This document shows positions 31,109 through 42,958 of a stretch of 64,000 nt of DNA, one piece after another. The DNA comes from Enoplosus armatus. Its lineage: Eukaryota; Chordata; Actinopteri; Centrarchiformes; Enoplosidae. The DNA lies in contig NC_092190.1 of assembly GCF_043641665.1 (NCBI RefSeq), positions 17,166,048-17,230,047 of the forward strand, written 5' to 3'. Numbering within the stretch: position 1 is the stretch's first letter; the number at the start of each line of letters is the position of its first letter. A program made the translations under genes and the position numbers. The notes below the pieces were generated by a model. It was not told the DNA's origin. It did no database searches and saw only the letters and a list, made by a program, of their open reading frames with translations.

Positions 31109-31147
<39 letters not shown>

Positions 31148-31194
31148 TGTGTGTGTGTGCGTGTGTGTGCGTGTGTGTGCGTGTGTGCGTGTGC
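31109..31194. repeat. (GT)n microsatellite with TT and GC interruptions
   Basis: A 86-bp alternating GT tract. Its right half carries regularly spaced GTGC units, suggesting slipped duplication of an interrupted unit. Confidence 0.95.
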
Positions 31195-31412
31195 ATCACA
31201 TCAGCAACATGATGTCTACCACCCGAGCAAAATAGAATACAGCACATTGGGCCTGGGTGATTCCCAAGGTCCCATAACTAATCACTAATTGAACTGACAC
31301 ATTACTTATTAACTAATCAATAAATAATTGATTAATTAACAAGAGAAAGTGAGTCCAGTGGCATAACAAAACCTAATTATAGTACACAGCAGAGGCAGAA
31401 CATACTGTTTCC

Positions 31413-31434
31413 ATAGATAGATAGATAGATAGAT
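31413..31434. repeat. (GATA)n microsatellite
   Basis: About five tandem ATAG/GATA units. Confidence 0.9.
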
Positions 31435-32784
31435 TGAGAGGGTAACGACATACTTGAAAAGCTTCGACTTAAAAGCATGTTTTTAGAGACAAAAATAGTC
31501 TCATTTGTTCTTTTTCCCCATTTTTTTTGTTTTGAGTGTAGCTTGAGGGAGTAAAGATGTAGAGCACTGAGTACTGTGATGTTTTTGTACTGCGACATTA
31601 ATGTCATCTTATATTGTGATGCAGCCCGGGGGCAACGCCCTCCTAAGAAGGTTGGAAGGCTGCATATGTAACCATGGTTCTCTGAGTGAAGAGACTATTT
31701 ATCCAGTTAGTCACCTGACCGCTGTGAGTCCGTTTTCTTACTTACGGAGTATTCAAACGGGTAGAGAGAGATATTCAATACAATACAGAACTTGTGTATT
31801 ATGACTTAGGATCACATCGTCGAAATACAGTGTCAGATGTTTCATCCACCCTAAAATTAAGATTTTAAACACATTAAGCAATCTTTGATCGATGCTAGCC
31901 TCTTTTGTCCACAAGAAAAAACTGCAAAAATCCTGCTAGTCACGACAGGCTCAAACTGAAGTTATCCTTCGTTAAAGAATTACAAAAAGAACGGTCTAAA
32001 CCACAGCAGCACAGGCTGAGGTATCCTGACTTTTAGTCCCTAGTATGTGGATGATGTGCGTGATTTAACCCAGGAGACTCTTGTTTCTTAAGTAACACTG
32101 AATTTATTGTTATGTTGATGAATGGCAATTCAAAATATGTCAGTATTAGTATCACAATAAATTTAATGCAACACTGTGTAGCCATTAGACTGCCTTTGTT
32201 CAGCCCTGTGTGTACTCCAGTGTGGCCAAAGAGTCTAATTGCTTAGAACAATATACTTTTTATAAAAATCCTTTCAACTGCATTTGAATGTGCACATTAA
32301 ATGGTTCTGCAAGGCTTCTATTTCATAAAGACGCGTTTCCATTAGTTATAAAAGGCTTATTGATTCAGTGCTGTCTCAGTCTCAGAGAGTGCAATTAACA
32401 TGGGGATATTTATGTGTTCTTTAAGTGGTGTCTCCCATAATGTAATTGCTCTAAATATTTACTGAGAAAAATAGTTCCTTGTTTATGTGGAGAAAAAAAG
32501 GCAGTGTGCAATTTCAGCTCCACTAATTGTGGACTTTTTGTCATGAAGGAATTAAATAAGCAGCATAAATTATTGTAGAATTATGTTCTAGATGTTTAAC
32601 GTGGGCTTACTTACTTGATATTGTTCTGTTAGTTAGTGTAATTGACAGAACTGAGCAAGATGAAGAGAAAGACAACGCTTGGACACAGATGTGTATTTCC
32701 CAAACAGCTGTTTTGTGCTTTCGCTACTTCTGCTGTAGTTCGGATTCATGTCTCCCTCCACTCCATACAGGAAGCAGCAGAGGA

Positions 32785-32795
32785 TAATCAGATTA
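32785..32795. promoter_or_regulatory. Bicoid-class homeodomain palindrome
   Basis: TAATCAGATTA is a P3-type palindrome of two TAATC half-sites, the preferred dimer site of K50 homeodomains (Otx, Pitx, Gsc, Crx). It lies in the gene desert within an AT-rich block. Function is inferred from the motif only. Confidence 0.3.
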
Positions 32796-34664
32796 CCTGT
32801 TCTGAATGGGGAAAGATAATTAAATCTAACATGAGCTAACCCATTTACCAATGTATTGCCCGTGTTATGTATTGGGACACCCTTTCCAAATGCAGAGGAA
32901 TGGCTCTTAAATTGAGATCAATAAAATGGAAATCACATTGTTTAAGATTCACATTTTTATTCTTCCTTTGCTATAATTGCAGAGTTACGATTGTGTTTAC
33001 GTGCATGCTTGTATTATATTAGTTTTATGTTGAGATGTCATGGAGGGTAAACTCTTCCTGAACTCAGTTTATCTGTTTTTTCATTCTAAACGACTAAATA
33101 TTTATTTATACACTATATACATCACGACTGGAGAAGAAGTCTTTGCTTTCCGCTACAAAACACTGCAGCTCCTCTCTGTCTGCATGTTTCTGTGGGTTGA
33201 ATTTCTTAAGTAAGTAAAGTGCATCATCTGTAGAGGTGGGTTTTGGTTTGGGGCAGTCAGAGTGGAGAGCTAAATGGATACAGCCCTGAAGACTGGGATG
33301 AAGCTAGGAAAACAACAGACACACACATGCTGGCCCACCAATTTTCTGAGTGACAGAGGCACAACACACCAGTGGTCTCAAAAGGACTGTCTGCTCCAGA
33401 TACAAAAGCTGACCCAGAATGGATGCCAATTTGCATGACCATCACTGACTGAGAAAGAGATGGAAAAACTGGTTGCATAAAATATAGTCTACATATTGTG
33501 TATATGTTGGATAACAAAGATCTCTACACCCTTATATCTTCTCATTTAATTTATTTATCTCTTTTGAGTTACCAAAAAGATCAAGCAGACAAAGCTTAGA
33601 CATTTTTGAAAATTATCAAACAAAACAAAAACTCTGAAGAGCAGCAAGCGACCATTGGAGGCCACACTGTTCATTACATCCCCCGCATTTAAGTTACGGA
33701 CAAAATGAACCACATTCAAATTTGCTAATCTTTGAAGTTTAACAGTTGTGGGGCTAAATGTGTAAAGCTTGTCTTTATCTCGCAATCACATGACTAATTA
33801 CTCAATAGCACATGGAATCAGTTACATTACTTTTACACAATGCCAAAGCCGCCACACACATTGCATCTTTTGTATTTAACACATGTAGAAATAGAAAATG
33901 AGACATTATTGTTTAACAAGCAGCCAGTCTGCAGTTAGGAGGTATTTACTGATCATTAACGCTTTCTGCACTGAAAGCACATACTAATTGTTTCATATCA
34001 AATCTGTTGTGGTGGTGTACAGAGCCAAAACTGCAAAAAGTGTGTCACTGTCCAAATATGTATGGAGCACAGTATATAAGGCATTTGTTTTACAGGAAGA
34101 TGCATTTGTCCTCTTTCTGTGGAGGCTAACCACCTCAGAGAGTAACCAAAAAGATTTAGATTTATCCTCTTCGAGACCAAAATATAGCTAATTTAATGAA
34201 AGTCTTAGCAAAAGTCTTAGCCATGCTAGCGTGACCTCAGGCCCCGCCACTACAGAGAGATGTTGCTTTCTAATTGTAACCATTACATTTTAACACAGCG
34301 TCATCTAAAATGTGCACAAAACTAATCTACACTTTTGATTTAGTAAGATTCCAATCATCTCTGTTGTACCAGCTGACATTTCAACTCAACTTTCTGTCAT
34401 TCATAAACAAATGTAGACAAATACAAGACGACAACGCAGAATAGCCACAGAACAAAACAGTGCAGAGATTTACCGTCTCATTGTCTAATATTTTGCACAA
34501 TAAGAAAATAGACAAAGTTAAAAGAAATTGCCTCCTCAAAGAGAGAGAGGCATGATGAACAGACAGAATGTGTAATAAATGTCATAATTAGCATGCAACC
34601 TTGACCACGCAGGGCTTGCAGGTTCTCCATCCTTTCAGCCCACTATGAAAGAAAACAACAGCAG

Positions 34665-34671
<7 letters not shown>

Positions 34672-34743
<72 letters not shown>
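34672..34743. repeat. (GA)n microsatellite
   Basis: About 36 uninterrupted GA units. A pure homopurine/homopyrimidine mirror repeat of this length can form triplex (H-DNA). Confidence 0.97.
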
Positions 34744-34744
<1 letters not shown>

Positions 34745-37700
34745 ATTGATTGACCAGTTCTTAAAATAGGAGGGAAGCCATACTCACTGATCTGGAGAGC
34801 TTTCCATTAATCTGATGGAAAATTCTTACATATAAAAAAGTCTGAACATGAACACTTCCAAGTCCTCACTTTGGCCCGTCAAGTCAGTCCATGTGATCGA
34901 AATGATAATGAATGAATGGAAATAATAATAATAACGTTTCTAGTCTAGCCATATCAAATCTTTGTTGATGTCACTTCCACATACAGCAGAAGATGTGAAT
35001 GACATCAGCAGCAGAGATGCAGTAACAGTGTAGAGTAACTCTTTCTGTAAAATTAAATGGGTTCCTCGAGAGAGGCGGAGAGGCTATTTGTCTCTTAGTC
35101 CAAACAAGCTGAATCTAAGTAGGAGATCAATACTGATATCTTTAGGCTGCTAACTGCTCCACTAATATATTATTGATGTCTGGCTCTCGCTGGATTGAAT
35201 TTGGGCTGCACACAGCAGTTCATCTTGATCAGCACAGATGGGGAAGAAGCACTGACGGAAGATTGCAAGAATTCCCCTGGAAATGTGTATATGATGTCCA
35301 TAGAGCAGACGACAGAAAGGTACTGCGTGTTAAAGGAACTTTCAGGGTGAGTAATGACGGAGGTTACAGAGTGTGATTGGAAAAGGCCATCGCAGCCTTT
35401 AGTTGAAGAGGCTGTTGAGTTCAACAGGGATGCTTATACACGGCCCTTAGGGTGAGCTGAGCTACTTATCATTTACCAGCCAGTCCACCTTTGACCTCAC
35501 TAACCTGATTACTTAGCAGATGCTAATAGTTGGGGTATCTGCCCTCCTTGGACTGCACATAAGGGATTTTCTCAGTTGCTCTCTGGCTACCAATCACTCA
35601 AAAGTGCATCATCAGGGATGTTTTGAACAGCACAGTATTAAAAGACTGAAATGAAAAGTCAACTGTGTGAGATGACTCAGCACTGTTCGGTTTTCCATAT
35701 GCAAAAAAAGACAGCATTGGTCACTCGTCCTGACAAGCAGCCCCTTGTGTCCATGTAAATAATGACTGTCCTTTAGCAGAATATAGTCATGTAGACGATA
35801 GCCATGTTAGTCGTACTGCTAGACTTCACATTACGTACCGTCACAAAAAGGACTCACTAAAGTCATCAAGCATTTAAACTGTAATTAGCACTAAAGCATG
35901 TTTGTTCAAATCAGCCAGATTAATTACATTTATAGATCTTGTTTGCCAAGACAGTGAAAACATACACAGCAGACAAAAACTCTGATATACTGTACATACT
36001 GTATTAGAAAATATGCATAAAGAATACACTCACTGTTAAGGTTACACAGAAGTACTTGACTGTGCCTATATAAGGTTGAGAATGATTTACTATGTTTTAC
36101 CACCACAAAAAGGTAAGACCGGCACTTTCAAATGTCTCTCTTAAAGAAGCATTTTTGAAACAAGTCCTCATACCCACACTGAACATTAGGTAACTCGTTA
36201 GTGTCTTCCAAAACAGTCAGTCTGACCATTCAAACTATGACTTGTCTATGACATGAGTGCTTTCTGATCTTCCACCTGTATGGTTAAGGTCTGGCTAAGG
36301 AAAGAAAATACTTGTTTAAGGTTAGGGGAAGATTGTGGTCATGGTTAATGTTAGGAAAACATCGCCATCATGGTTAAAAAAAATACTGATGCTAACTGTT
36401 GGCACAATATAGGACGTGGATATTATCTCCATTTTTGGAAGCCGAAAACAAAAACAGAAGATGCATATTCAACTTTAACTACATCATGTGGACAGAGTCT
36501 GGATGTGTAGAAAGCTGATTCTCTCTCCATGCTGTTGTTTAAGCATCCTTACTCACGTGGTGTTTTTTGTTTTTATGTATCCAGCCATCGAGGCATCAGA
36601 TGCTGTCTTCCAGTCAGCCCATCTGGAGCTCCTCAATAAGGCCACACTGTAATTGCTGTTTCTGCCCTTATCCACCTTAATGTGCTAACAATTCATTACT
36701 TACACCTCATTGTAGGCTATAGGTTTAAGTAGTGCTTTGAGGATGGGTATTTTTTCAGAATCCGCTTCAGTACACACAGCGAGTGTTTCCTGCAAAAGGC
36801 ATATCGCACCTGATGGATTACCAGTTGGAATTCATTAACTTGCCTCGTTTCTCCGTCTCTCTCTGCAGCACTCTGAAGCTGCTGTAATTCCACTAATGGA
36901 GTGCTTACCATTCAGGGCCAGTTTCCTGACAGTGACTGATGCTGCTTAATTGCTGAAAAAATAGAGAGTGCTTCCCGGTTGTACAGCATAACTGTAGCTT
37001 CAGAGAGGTGCAGGAGCTCTCATCACGATACCCAAGACGTGTTACACTTAAGCACATCATGTTAGGTGTCACAAGGGAGCAACATTCCATTTCTTATGGA
37101 GAAAATGAGAAGCCATTATTTTGCAGAGCTATACACTTTCGTACTGGATAAATGAATAGGAAAGGACAATTACACCATGTGCATATATGCAGTAAAATAA
37201 TTTAACACCAGGGTTTGAAATACAGGGGAGCAACAAGAAAAGAAAGCCTCAATGAGAAATTTAAGGGGAGCTCTAAAATATCTTAATTTTTGGTGCAATT
37301 TTTTTTTATAAATGTATATTTTCCTGTATATTTAACTCTCAACAGTTTCAGATAATCTGTGTTGAATAAACACAATGCTGTCTATTCCTGCGGTGGCCAT
37401 CCATGTGTGGGGACACACATTTTTATTGTTTTTCAATGGAGAGCAGTTCAAAAAAAAAACTGTGAGTAATCTCTTTGTTGTTCCCGGCAAAATATTCTGT
37501 TTGAATTGAAATATATTGATAGTATATTCATGCACGTAGGCATTCATGTACGCACGTGCATGTATAAAGTAACCTCCCACCCCCCACCCCCAAAAAATAA
37601 CACTGTTTAACACTAAATGCAAATTCTATATTAGTGAAGTATGTAATGTAATGTAATAGGCCACAACTGAGACAGAACATTAATGCAGAAAACTGAAATG

Positions 37701-37966
37701 TGATTTTTTTTTTTTACTTTATTGTCTTTGCTTAAAGCGACTACAATCGATATTTAAATTATTATTGGACTTACTCAACAGGTGGCCAAAACACGACTCT
37801 AAATGAATAATAATGTTTCTCTGTATTTGTTGGATGTGTAAATAAACACCACCATATCAACTTAAAAGGTGATAGAAAAAAATGCAGATGCCAAAAAGGG
37901 ACAATATTCCTCTGTTACGTCAGCACAAATATGCAACAAATAATAGACACAAAGCGAAGACACAAT

Positions 37967-38105
37967 CAGTGTTGGTTAAATGACTTGCAGAGTATCATCA
38001 ATTACTCATTGAAACAGTAATTACATTATAAGGTATTTAAAAATATTTAAAAATAATGACATTACTGTTACATGTTAGTCAGTAACGTGTTACTGCCCAA
38101 CAGTG
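37967..38105. mobile_element. hAT-type MITE with perfect 8-bp target duplication
   Basis: A 139-bp element beginning CAGTGTTGG and ending CCAACAGTG, near-perfect terminal inverted repeats. The 8-bp flanks are identical: GACACAAT at 37959-37966 and again at 38106-38113. The interior has GTAATTACATTA and GTTAGTCAGTAACGTGTTAC blocks seen in many fish hAT-N elements. An 8-bp duplication plus CAGTG-type ends is diagnostic of hAT-superfamily transposition. It is non-autonomous, with no coding sequence. Confidence 0.85.
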
Positions 38106-40679
38106 GACACAATACAAGACACATAGGCAGTTTTGCACAGACCCAGCAGGTCTTTCAAGACCCTTCTAGACCCATAATGTGAGGCTGTGTTTTTCCAACA
38201 CAACAATACTGTATGGTGTTTCTTTTACAGGCTATAGTACAACGTTGCATAATGTTCACAACAACAATATTTATTGTCTCTGCCTCAGTGTATGGGAGGT
38301 AAACAGTCAGCTGTCTTTAACTGTGGGTCAAGCGTGCCTGCATCCGAACATTTTGAATACAGCTATTTCATATCATCACTAATTTAGAAAATACTGCTGC
38401 TTCGCCCTTCTTGTACTCTGTTGACTGCTCTGACATTTTTCTTTCATTATACTGAACAGTTAGAATATAACTTGATCAGAATGATTGGTTTGGATAGGCC
38501 ACATTTGCCTCTAGTTCATCTTAATTATTGAATTAGTTAATATTACATGATGCTACGATATGGAAACCACTTTCTCACAGCATTTTTTGAAGTGAAGCTT
38601 GTCTGGACAGACTGCATCATTTCACACACACGGTGTGCATGCAGCAGCGTGGTTGTGTGTGTGTGCTGCCTGAGGACCAGGGCTGAGCTGAGCGTTGGCC
38701 AGAACCTCCATTAGCTCTGATTGAAATTGAGACAGTGCAGATGAAATACATTTAGTTAAGGTTAAGAGTCTTCTTCCATACACACACACGCAGCTACAGG
38801 CCACTGGTTACAGGCCACAGCTCCACCAGACTGATGATGAATGACGAGAGGCAGGAGAGAGAGGAAAAGATGGAGAGAAAAGAAGCATGAGAGAGGAGCA
38901 GAGAGCGATGGAGGAGGCAGTATTTCAGTCACACTTAGCAAACGGCTGTCAGTGGTGAATCCAGATACCTCATCACTCTCTAAACCCTCAGCTACTGTGT
39001 TGTATCTCTGCCGCTGCTAATGAAATCAACACTGGCCTGCTGCATGCATGCGTGTGTGTTTTGTGTCTGCATGTGTGTGTTGGTTTGTGTTTTTAAAAGG
39101 ACCATGCATTAAACAGGGCTGTCATTTCAGGGCTGCCTCACTAGGCTGAGTGAATGTGTACATTAGCATCCATGGTGACTGCACAGCAGAGTAATGTACA
39201 ACACGCTGACACTGAAAAATAACATACTCACTGGTGGTATTTAAAAGAAGAGTTTGTAATTCTGCAACAGCTGGCCTAGTCAAGTGCAAACCTCTATTAG
39301 AGCTCAAAAATGGTCTAGCATGAAAAACTGCTCCACTTACAGAAATAACAACTAATTAAATATATTTGTGAAATATTTGACCTGTAATGATCTGTAATTA
39401 ATTCAAAATAATCTCAAATCAAAGTTCCATTTATCAGCTTTTCGAAAATGTAGCCACATCTCACAGTCAAGAACCAATGTGAACACAAAAGGGCGTTCTT
39501 TGTACTCCAGCAGGGGTCTCTGCAAAATGCACTGTCACCCTGATATACTGCATATCCTGATGCCTTCAGTCAACTAGACTATTCTGGTTTTCCTGCACAA
39601 AACATAAAATGGAGGAAACAAGTTGAGCCGCGCTGAACGTTTAATCATGACACCAAACCATCTGAGAAGAAATGCAACTGCCTTGCAGCAACATTCCCAT
39701 AATAACAAATTTGAAGTCACCTGTTAGCTTGTCACTCAAGTGAATGGAACATCAATTCTGCCATGTAGTTTAGGATTAGGCTACCGGGGTTGCATTTGTA
39801 TTAATTCAAGCTATTTACTGTAGGTGTTCGTTCCCTTTTGTACAAACTTGTTTGTTTTAAAAAGTCACAGCCCTACTGGCCACTGATTGGCAAACCAGCT
39901 AGCAAGAACACAACAGAAATCAGCTAGCATGAACATAATGTCAGGCTGAATGACTGAAGTGAAACAAAACAATTTAGTCTTATTATTAGGCCACAAAGTT
40001 TAAGCTTATATATTGTTTGCCTTTGATTTCCCAACAAAGTTGTATGTGGATGCAATGCTGTCCAACTTATATGTTTGACATTTTAATCAGCCCATAAGTG
40101 CAGAATAATTATTACCACTGAAAAAATAAAAGCCATTAAACAGCAGAAAATTCCTGGTACACATAATCAGCAATGTCCTTGGGCCAGGGGTTATTTTCTT
40201 GTTACGTGTTATCTTGGAGAAAGGTGACAACACGACCTTGTTTTAACTTGAGAAAACCAATCAGTGAATCTGCAACATCTGTACAGGATGTGCAAAGTGT
40301 GCCGTAAGCATGTAGAAGGGGAGGGCAAGAGAGGGAATTGAGTGGGGAGGAGGAAGAGAGGAAGAGCGTTGTAATCAAGGCTGAGCGCTAGTCCAAGTGC
40401 AGACGGATGCAGGTTGTGCCGATGGTCCTTGATGAAGTGCTGTTCTCCTGCTGAGCCACCAAACTATTTATATACAACACGCTGACAGCCTATGGGCATG
40501 GAAGAGAAAACTGCTGCACTTACTGCTCTTTCTTCCTAATCACTTGATCTCTAACTTATATCCCTTTGCTCACAGCGGTTGATTGAAACAACAGAATAAA
40601 TTTACTGTACATAAAACTAAGACCCAGCCTGGCTTGCCACCAAAATTTTGACTGATAAATACAAATAAGAAATATGTAG

Positions 40680-41003
40680 TCTAAAACAAAAGTGTTTTCA
40701 AAAACATTCAACGTTAGTCTGTTGTCTCCAAATTTTTGTGGCGGACCCGGCGGCTCCTGCCTCAAAAAGTCAGAACAACCTGAGGGTCAGATCACCGCTG
40801 AGATCAAAGGTCAACTATGCAGTTTGGATTCATCAGATCAGAGGCCCGGCAGACAGGATGCGACTCTGACATCATCAATAATAGACGAGCATCAGGATGG
40901 GACCTACGCTGCTTCTGTGACACTTACGCATTCACACTCCCAAACACAAAATCAAGGAAAAGTGCTGTATATCCCCCTACACAAACATTTACCACTACTG
41001 TAG
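40680..41003 (+). pseudogene. Isolated protein-like open stretch, family unknown
   Basis: The frame is open for about 108 codons. It reads KTFNVSLLSPNFCGGPGGSC, then EGQITAEIKGQLCSLDSSDQ, and later IIDEHQDGTYAASVTL before a stop at 41001-41003. The DGTY motif preceded by an acidic turn, with paired cysteines, recalls extracellular or filamin-like Ig-fold domains. No start codon context, flanking exons or convincing splice sites were found. It may be a lone exon of a lost gene, a piece of a mobile element's cargo, or chance. I cannot name it. Confidence 0.3.
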
Positions 41004-41044
41004 TCAATTTTTGTGCCATCGCAATGCAATGTTTGATTAGATAC

Positions 41045-41185
41045 CTTCAAAACTAACAATATTCCCTTCAGCCTCAGCTATACTTTGTGTTTAGTGCTAA
41101 ATAACAAATCCTAGCATGTTAACACGCTAAACTAAGATGGTGAACAATGTTAACATTATACCTGTGAAACATCAGCAGCATCTAT
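41045..41185 (+). repeat. Dispersed teleost repeat, family C, copy 2
   Basis: It shares CTTCAGCCTCAGCTATACTT, CTAGCATGTTAACACGCTAA and TAAGATGGTGAACAATGTTA with the 3' half of the repeat at 15174-15495 and extends a little further 3'. Confidence 0.6.
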
Positions 41186-42198
41186 GTTTGATTAATGATA
41201 TATACCTCTGACGGATTACCTTTCCTCTTGCGATTGTGACACAAAGACTTTATTAACTATTAACCTATTATGTACAGAGCCAACACTATTAACAGCAGCT
41301 CAGAACATAATGATATATTCTGTCATCTTTCAGGAGTGTAAGCTTTGGTTATTTATTAGAAAACCTCTCTCTCTCAGGGTCTATAGTAAAAACAATCTGG
41401 TTCAATTCCCTCATTAATACATTAAAATGTCAAAGCTATATGTTAAAATGTCACACCTATTAATGGTACCGCCAGTCTGCAGAGGCAAAATGTCAGGAAG
41501 AAAACAAATGCGGGACACACTGAACAAAATAAGGGGTGGACCGATATTAATGCTGAGTAAATGTAACAATCTTATCTGAAAGATTCATTCAAACAAATGC
41601 AAATACCAATGTTGCGATGAAGGCAGTAGAAAATAAATAAATACTACAGGTAATGTAATGACGCAGACTTTAGATGCTATAAGAAAGAGAAGAGAAATAG
41701 TGTTGTTCAAGAATTAAAAAAAAAGCTGTATGCTATGTTTGTATTTAGCAAGTTATTTTTATCAATCAGTTGTCCCTGTTCATTGAGCTCAGTTGAGCCT
41801 AAATCAAAATTGCAGCGTTTCCACAGTCAAATTGTTGTTTATTCAGACAATATAATCTACACCTCCATCTTTCTCGGTCTCTGAAAGGGCCCCACTGAGA
41901 GGCTTCAATCAAGCTGTGGGGGGTCAGTGACATAACCACTCCACGCTGCCACCCCCAAAGTCACCTTTCACTGATTGGGTGGGAGGTCGAGTGCAGTGGA
42001 GTGGAGGAGCGAATTGAAATGGGGAATGGAGGCTGGAGTGCACGAATACTTCATTGTCCCCCTGACTTCAGCGTTTCAGCAACTTCAAAGCTTGAGAAGT
42101 AATGGATGTTGGCACTGTATTCCCGTGTTAAATATAAGTAATTCAGTCAAGCTCATGAAGTTGTGTTGTGTCCTGCATGTGTGGCACATGCACAGTAA

Positions 42199-42420
42199 AG
42201 CTTTTAAAGGAATAGTTTGACATTTTGAAAACTAAACTCATTAACCTTCTTGATTTAGAGGAGAATATCTATACAGCTTACATATTTTGTACGCTAAATA
42301 TGAAGCTCCTGCCAGCAGCCAGTGCGCTTAGCTTAGCACAAAGACTGGAAACAGGGGGAAATGGCTAGCCTGGCTCTATCTAATGGTAGAATATGGAAGA
42401 CTAATGGAGGACTATTTCTT
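42199..42420 (+). repeat. Dispersed teleost repeat, family D
   Basis: It starts AAAGGAATAGTTTGACATTT and contains AAATATGAAGCTCCTGCCAG, CTTAGCTTAGCACAAAGACT and GAAACAGGGGGAAATGGCTA, then GCCTGGCTC. I recognise this as a very common spiny-rayed fish interspersed repeat. It has no coding capacity, and its right boundary is approximate. Confidence 0.65.
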
Positions 42421-42924
42421 GGCTGGCCAAAAGAACTGTGACAAGATAGTCACTGTGGCCAGCTAAAAAATAAGCAGAAATAAGGCTGGCAGTAACTTCC
42501 TTTGCCCTCTTAACTGTCTAGCTGTATATTCCACGTTTTTCACACCCCATACACTATTTTAACACCAGCCTAAACAATATAACAAATGTGCAGTCAGCTT
42601 TTTACACCATTTGTACCAAGACTATTTTTCACAGGAAAAGTTTTTCACACCGGAGTTTTGGACCTGGCTCCACAGCTAGATAGATAGATTGCTATCACTT
42701 CTTAGCCATAAAAAAAGACATTTATAATACTCAGCAGTGCAGCCGAGAGACCCAGCGTACTTTATGCATCTTTGCAGACTGACGGGAATTTTTGCAAGTA
42801 AATTTCATAGACATATCTTCTTTAAAATTCAAGTCTTTTAACAAATAATTGCTTTTATATTAGCAGTTTATGATCATTGTGTTTTACCACAACATTTACA
42901 TTTGCAAAATGAACTATCCCGGCC

Positions 42925-42958
42925 TCTCTCTCACCTCAAAGAGATGAGGTGAGAGAGA
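42925..42958. other. Perfect 13-bp stem hairpin
   Basis: TCTCTCTCACCTC at 42925-42937 is perfectly inverted as GAGGTGAGAGAGA at 42946-42958, around an 8-nt loop (42938-42945). It stands alone and is not a terminal repeat of any element I can see. Confidence 0.6.

Larger units (their letters stand above)
27372..37958. other. Gene desert between slc5a7 and gcc2, left part
   Basis: About 10.6 kb without a recognisable exon. It holds GT tracts (28804-28833, 31109-31194), CA (30885-30918), GATA (31413-31434) and a long GA tract (34672-34743). Candidate homeodomain sites include the palindrome at 32785-32795. The areas 29100-29760 and 32280-32860 are rich in intact TAAT-type motifs and look enhancer-like, but conservation cannot be judged from one sequence. 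The segment 31606-31800 resembles a dispersed repeat of unknown type. Confidence 0.35.

Noticed and set aside
31606..31800. Segment starting near GCAGCCCGGGGGCAAC, repeat-like
   Set aside because: Resembles fish repeats by eye, but ends and class could not be established.
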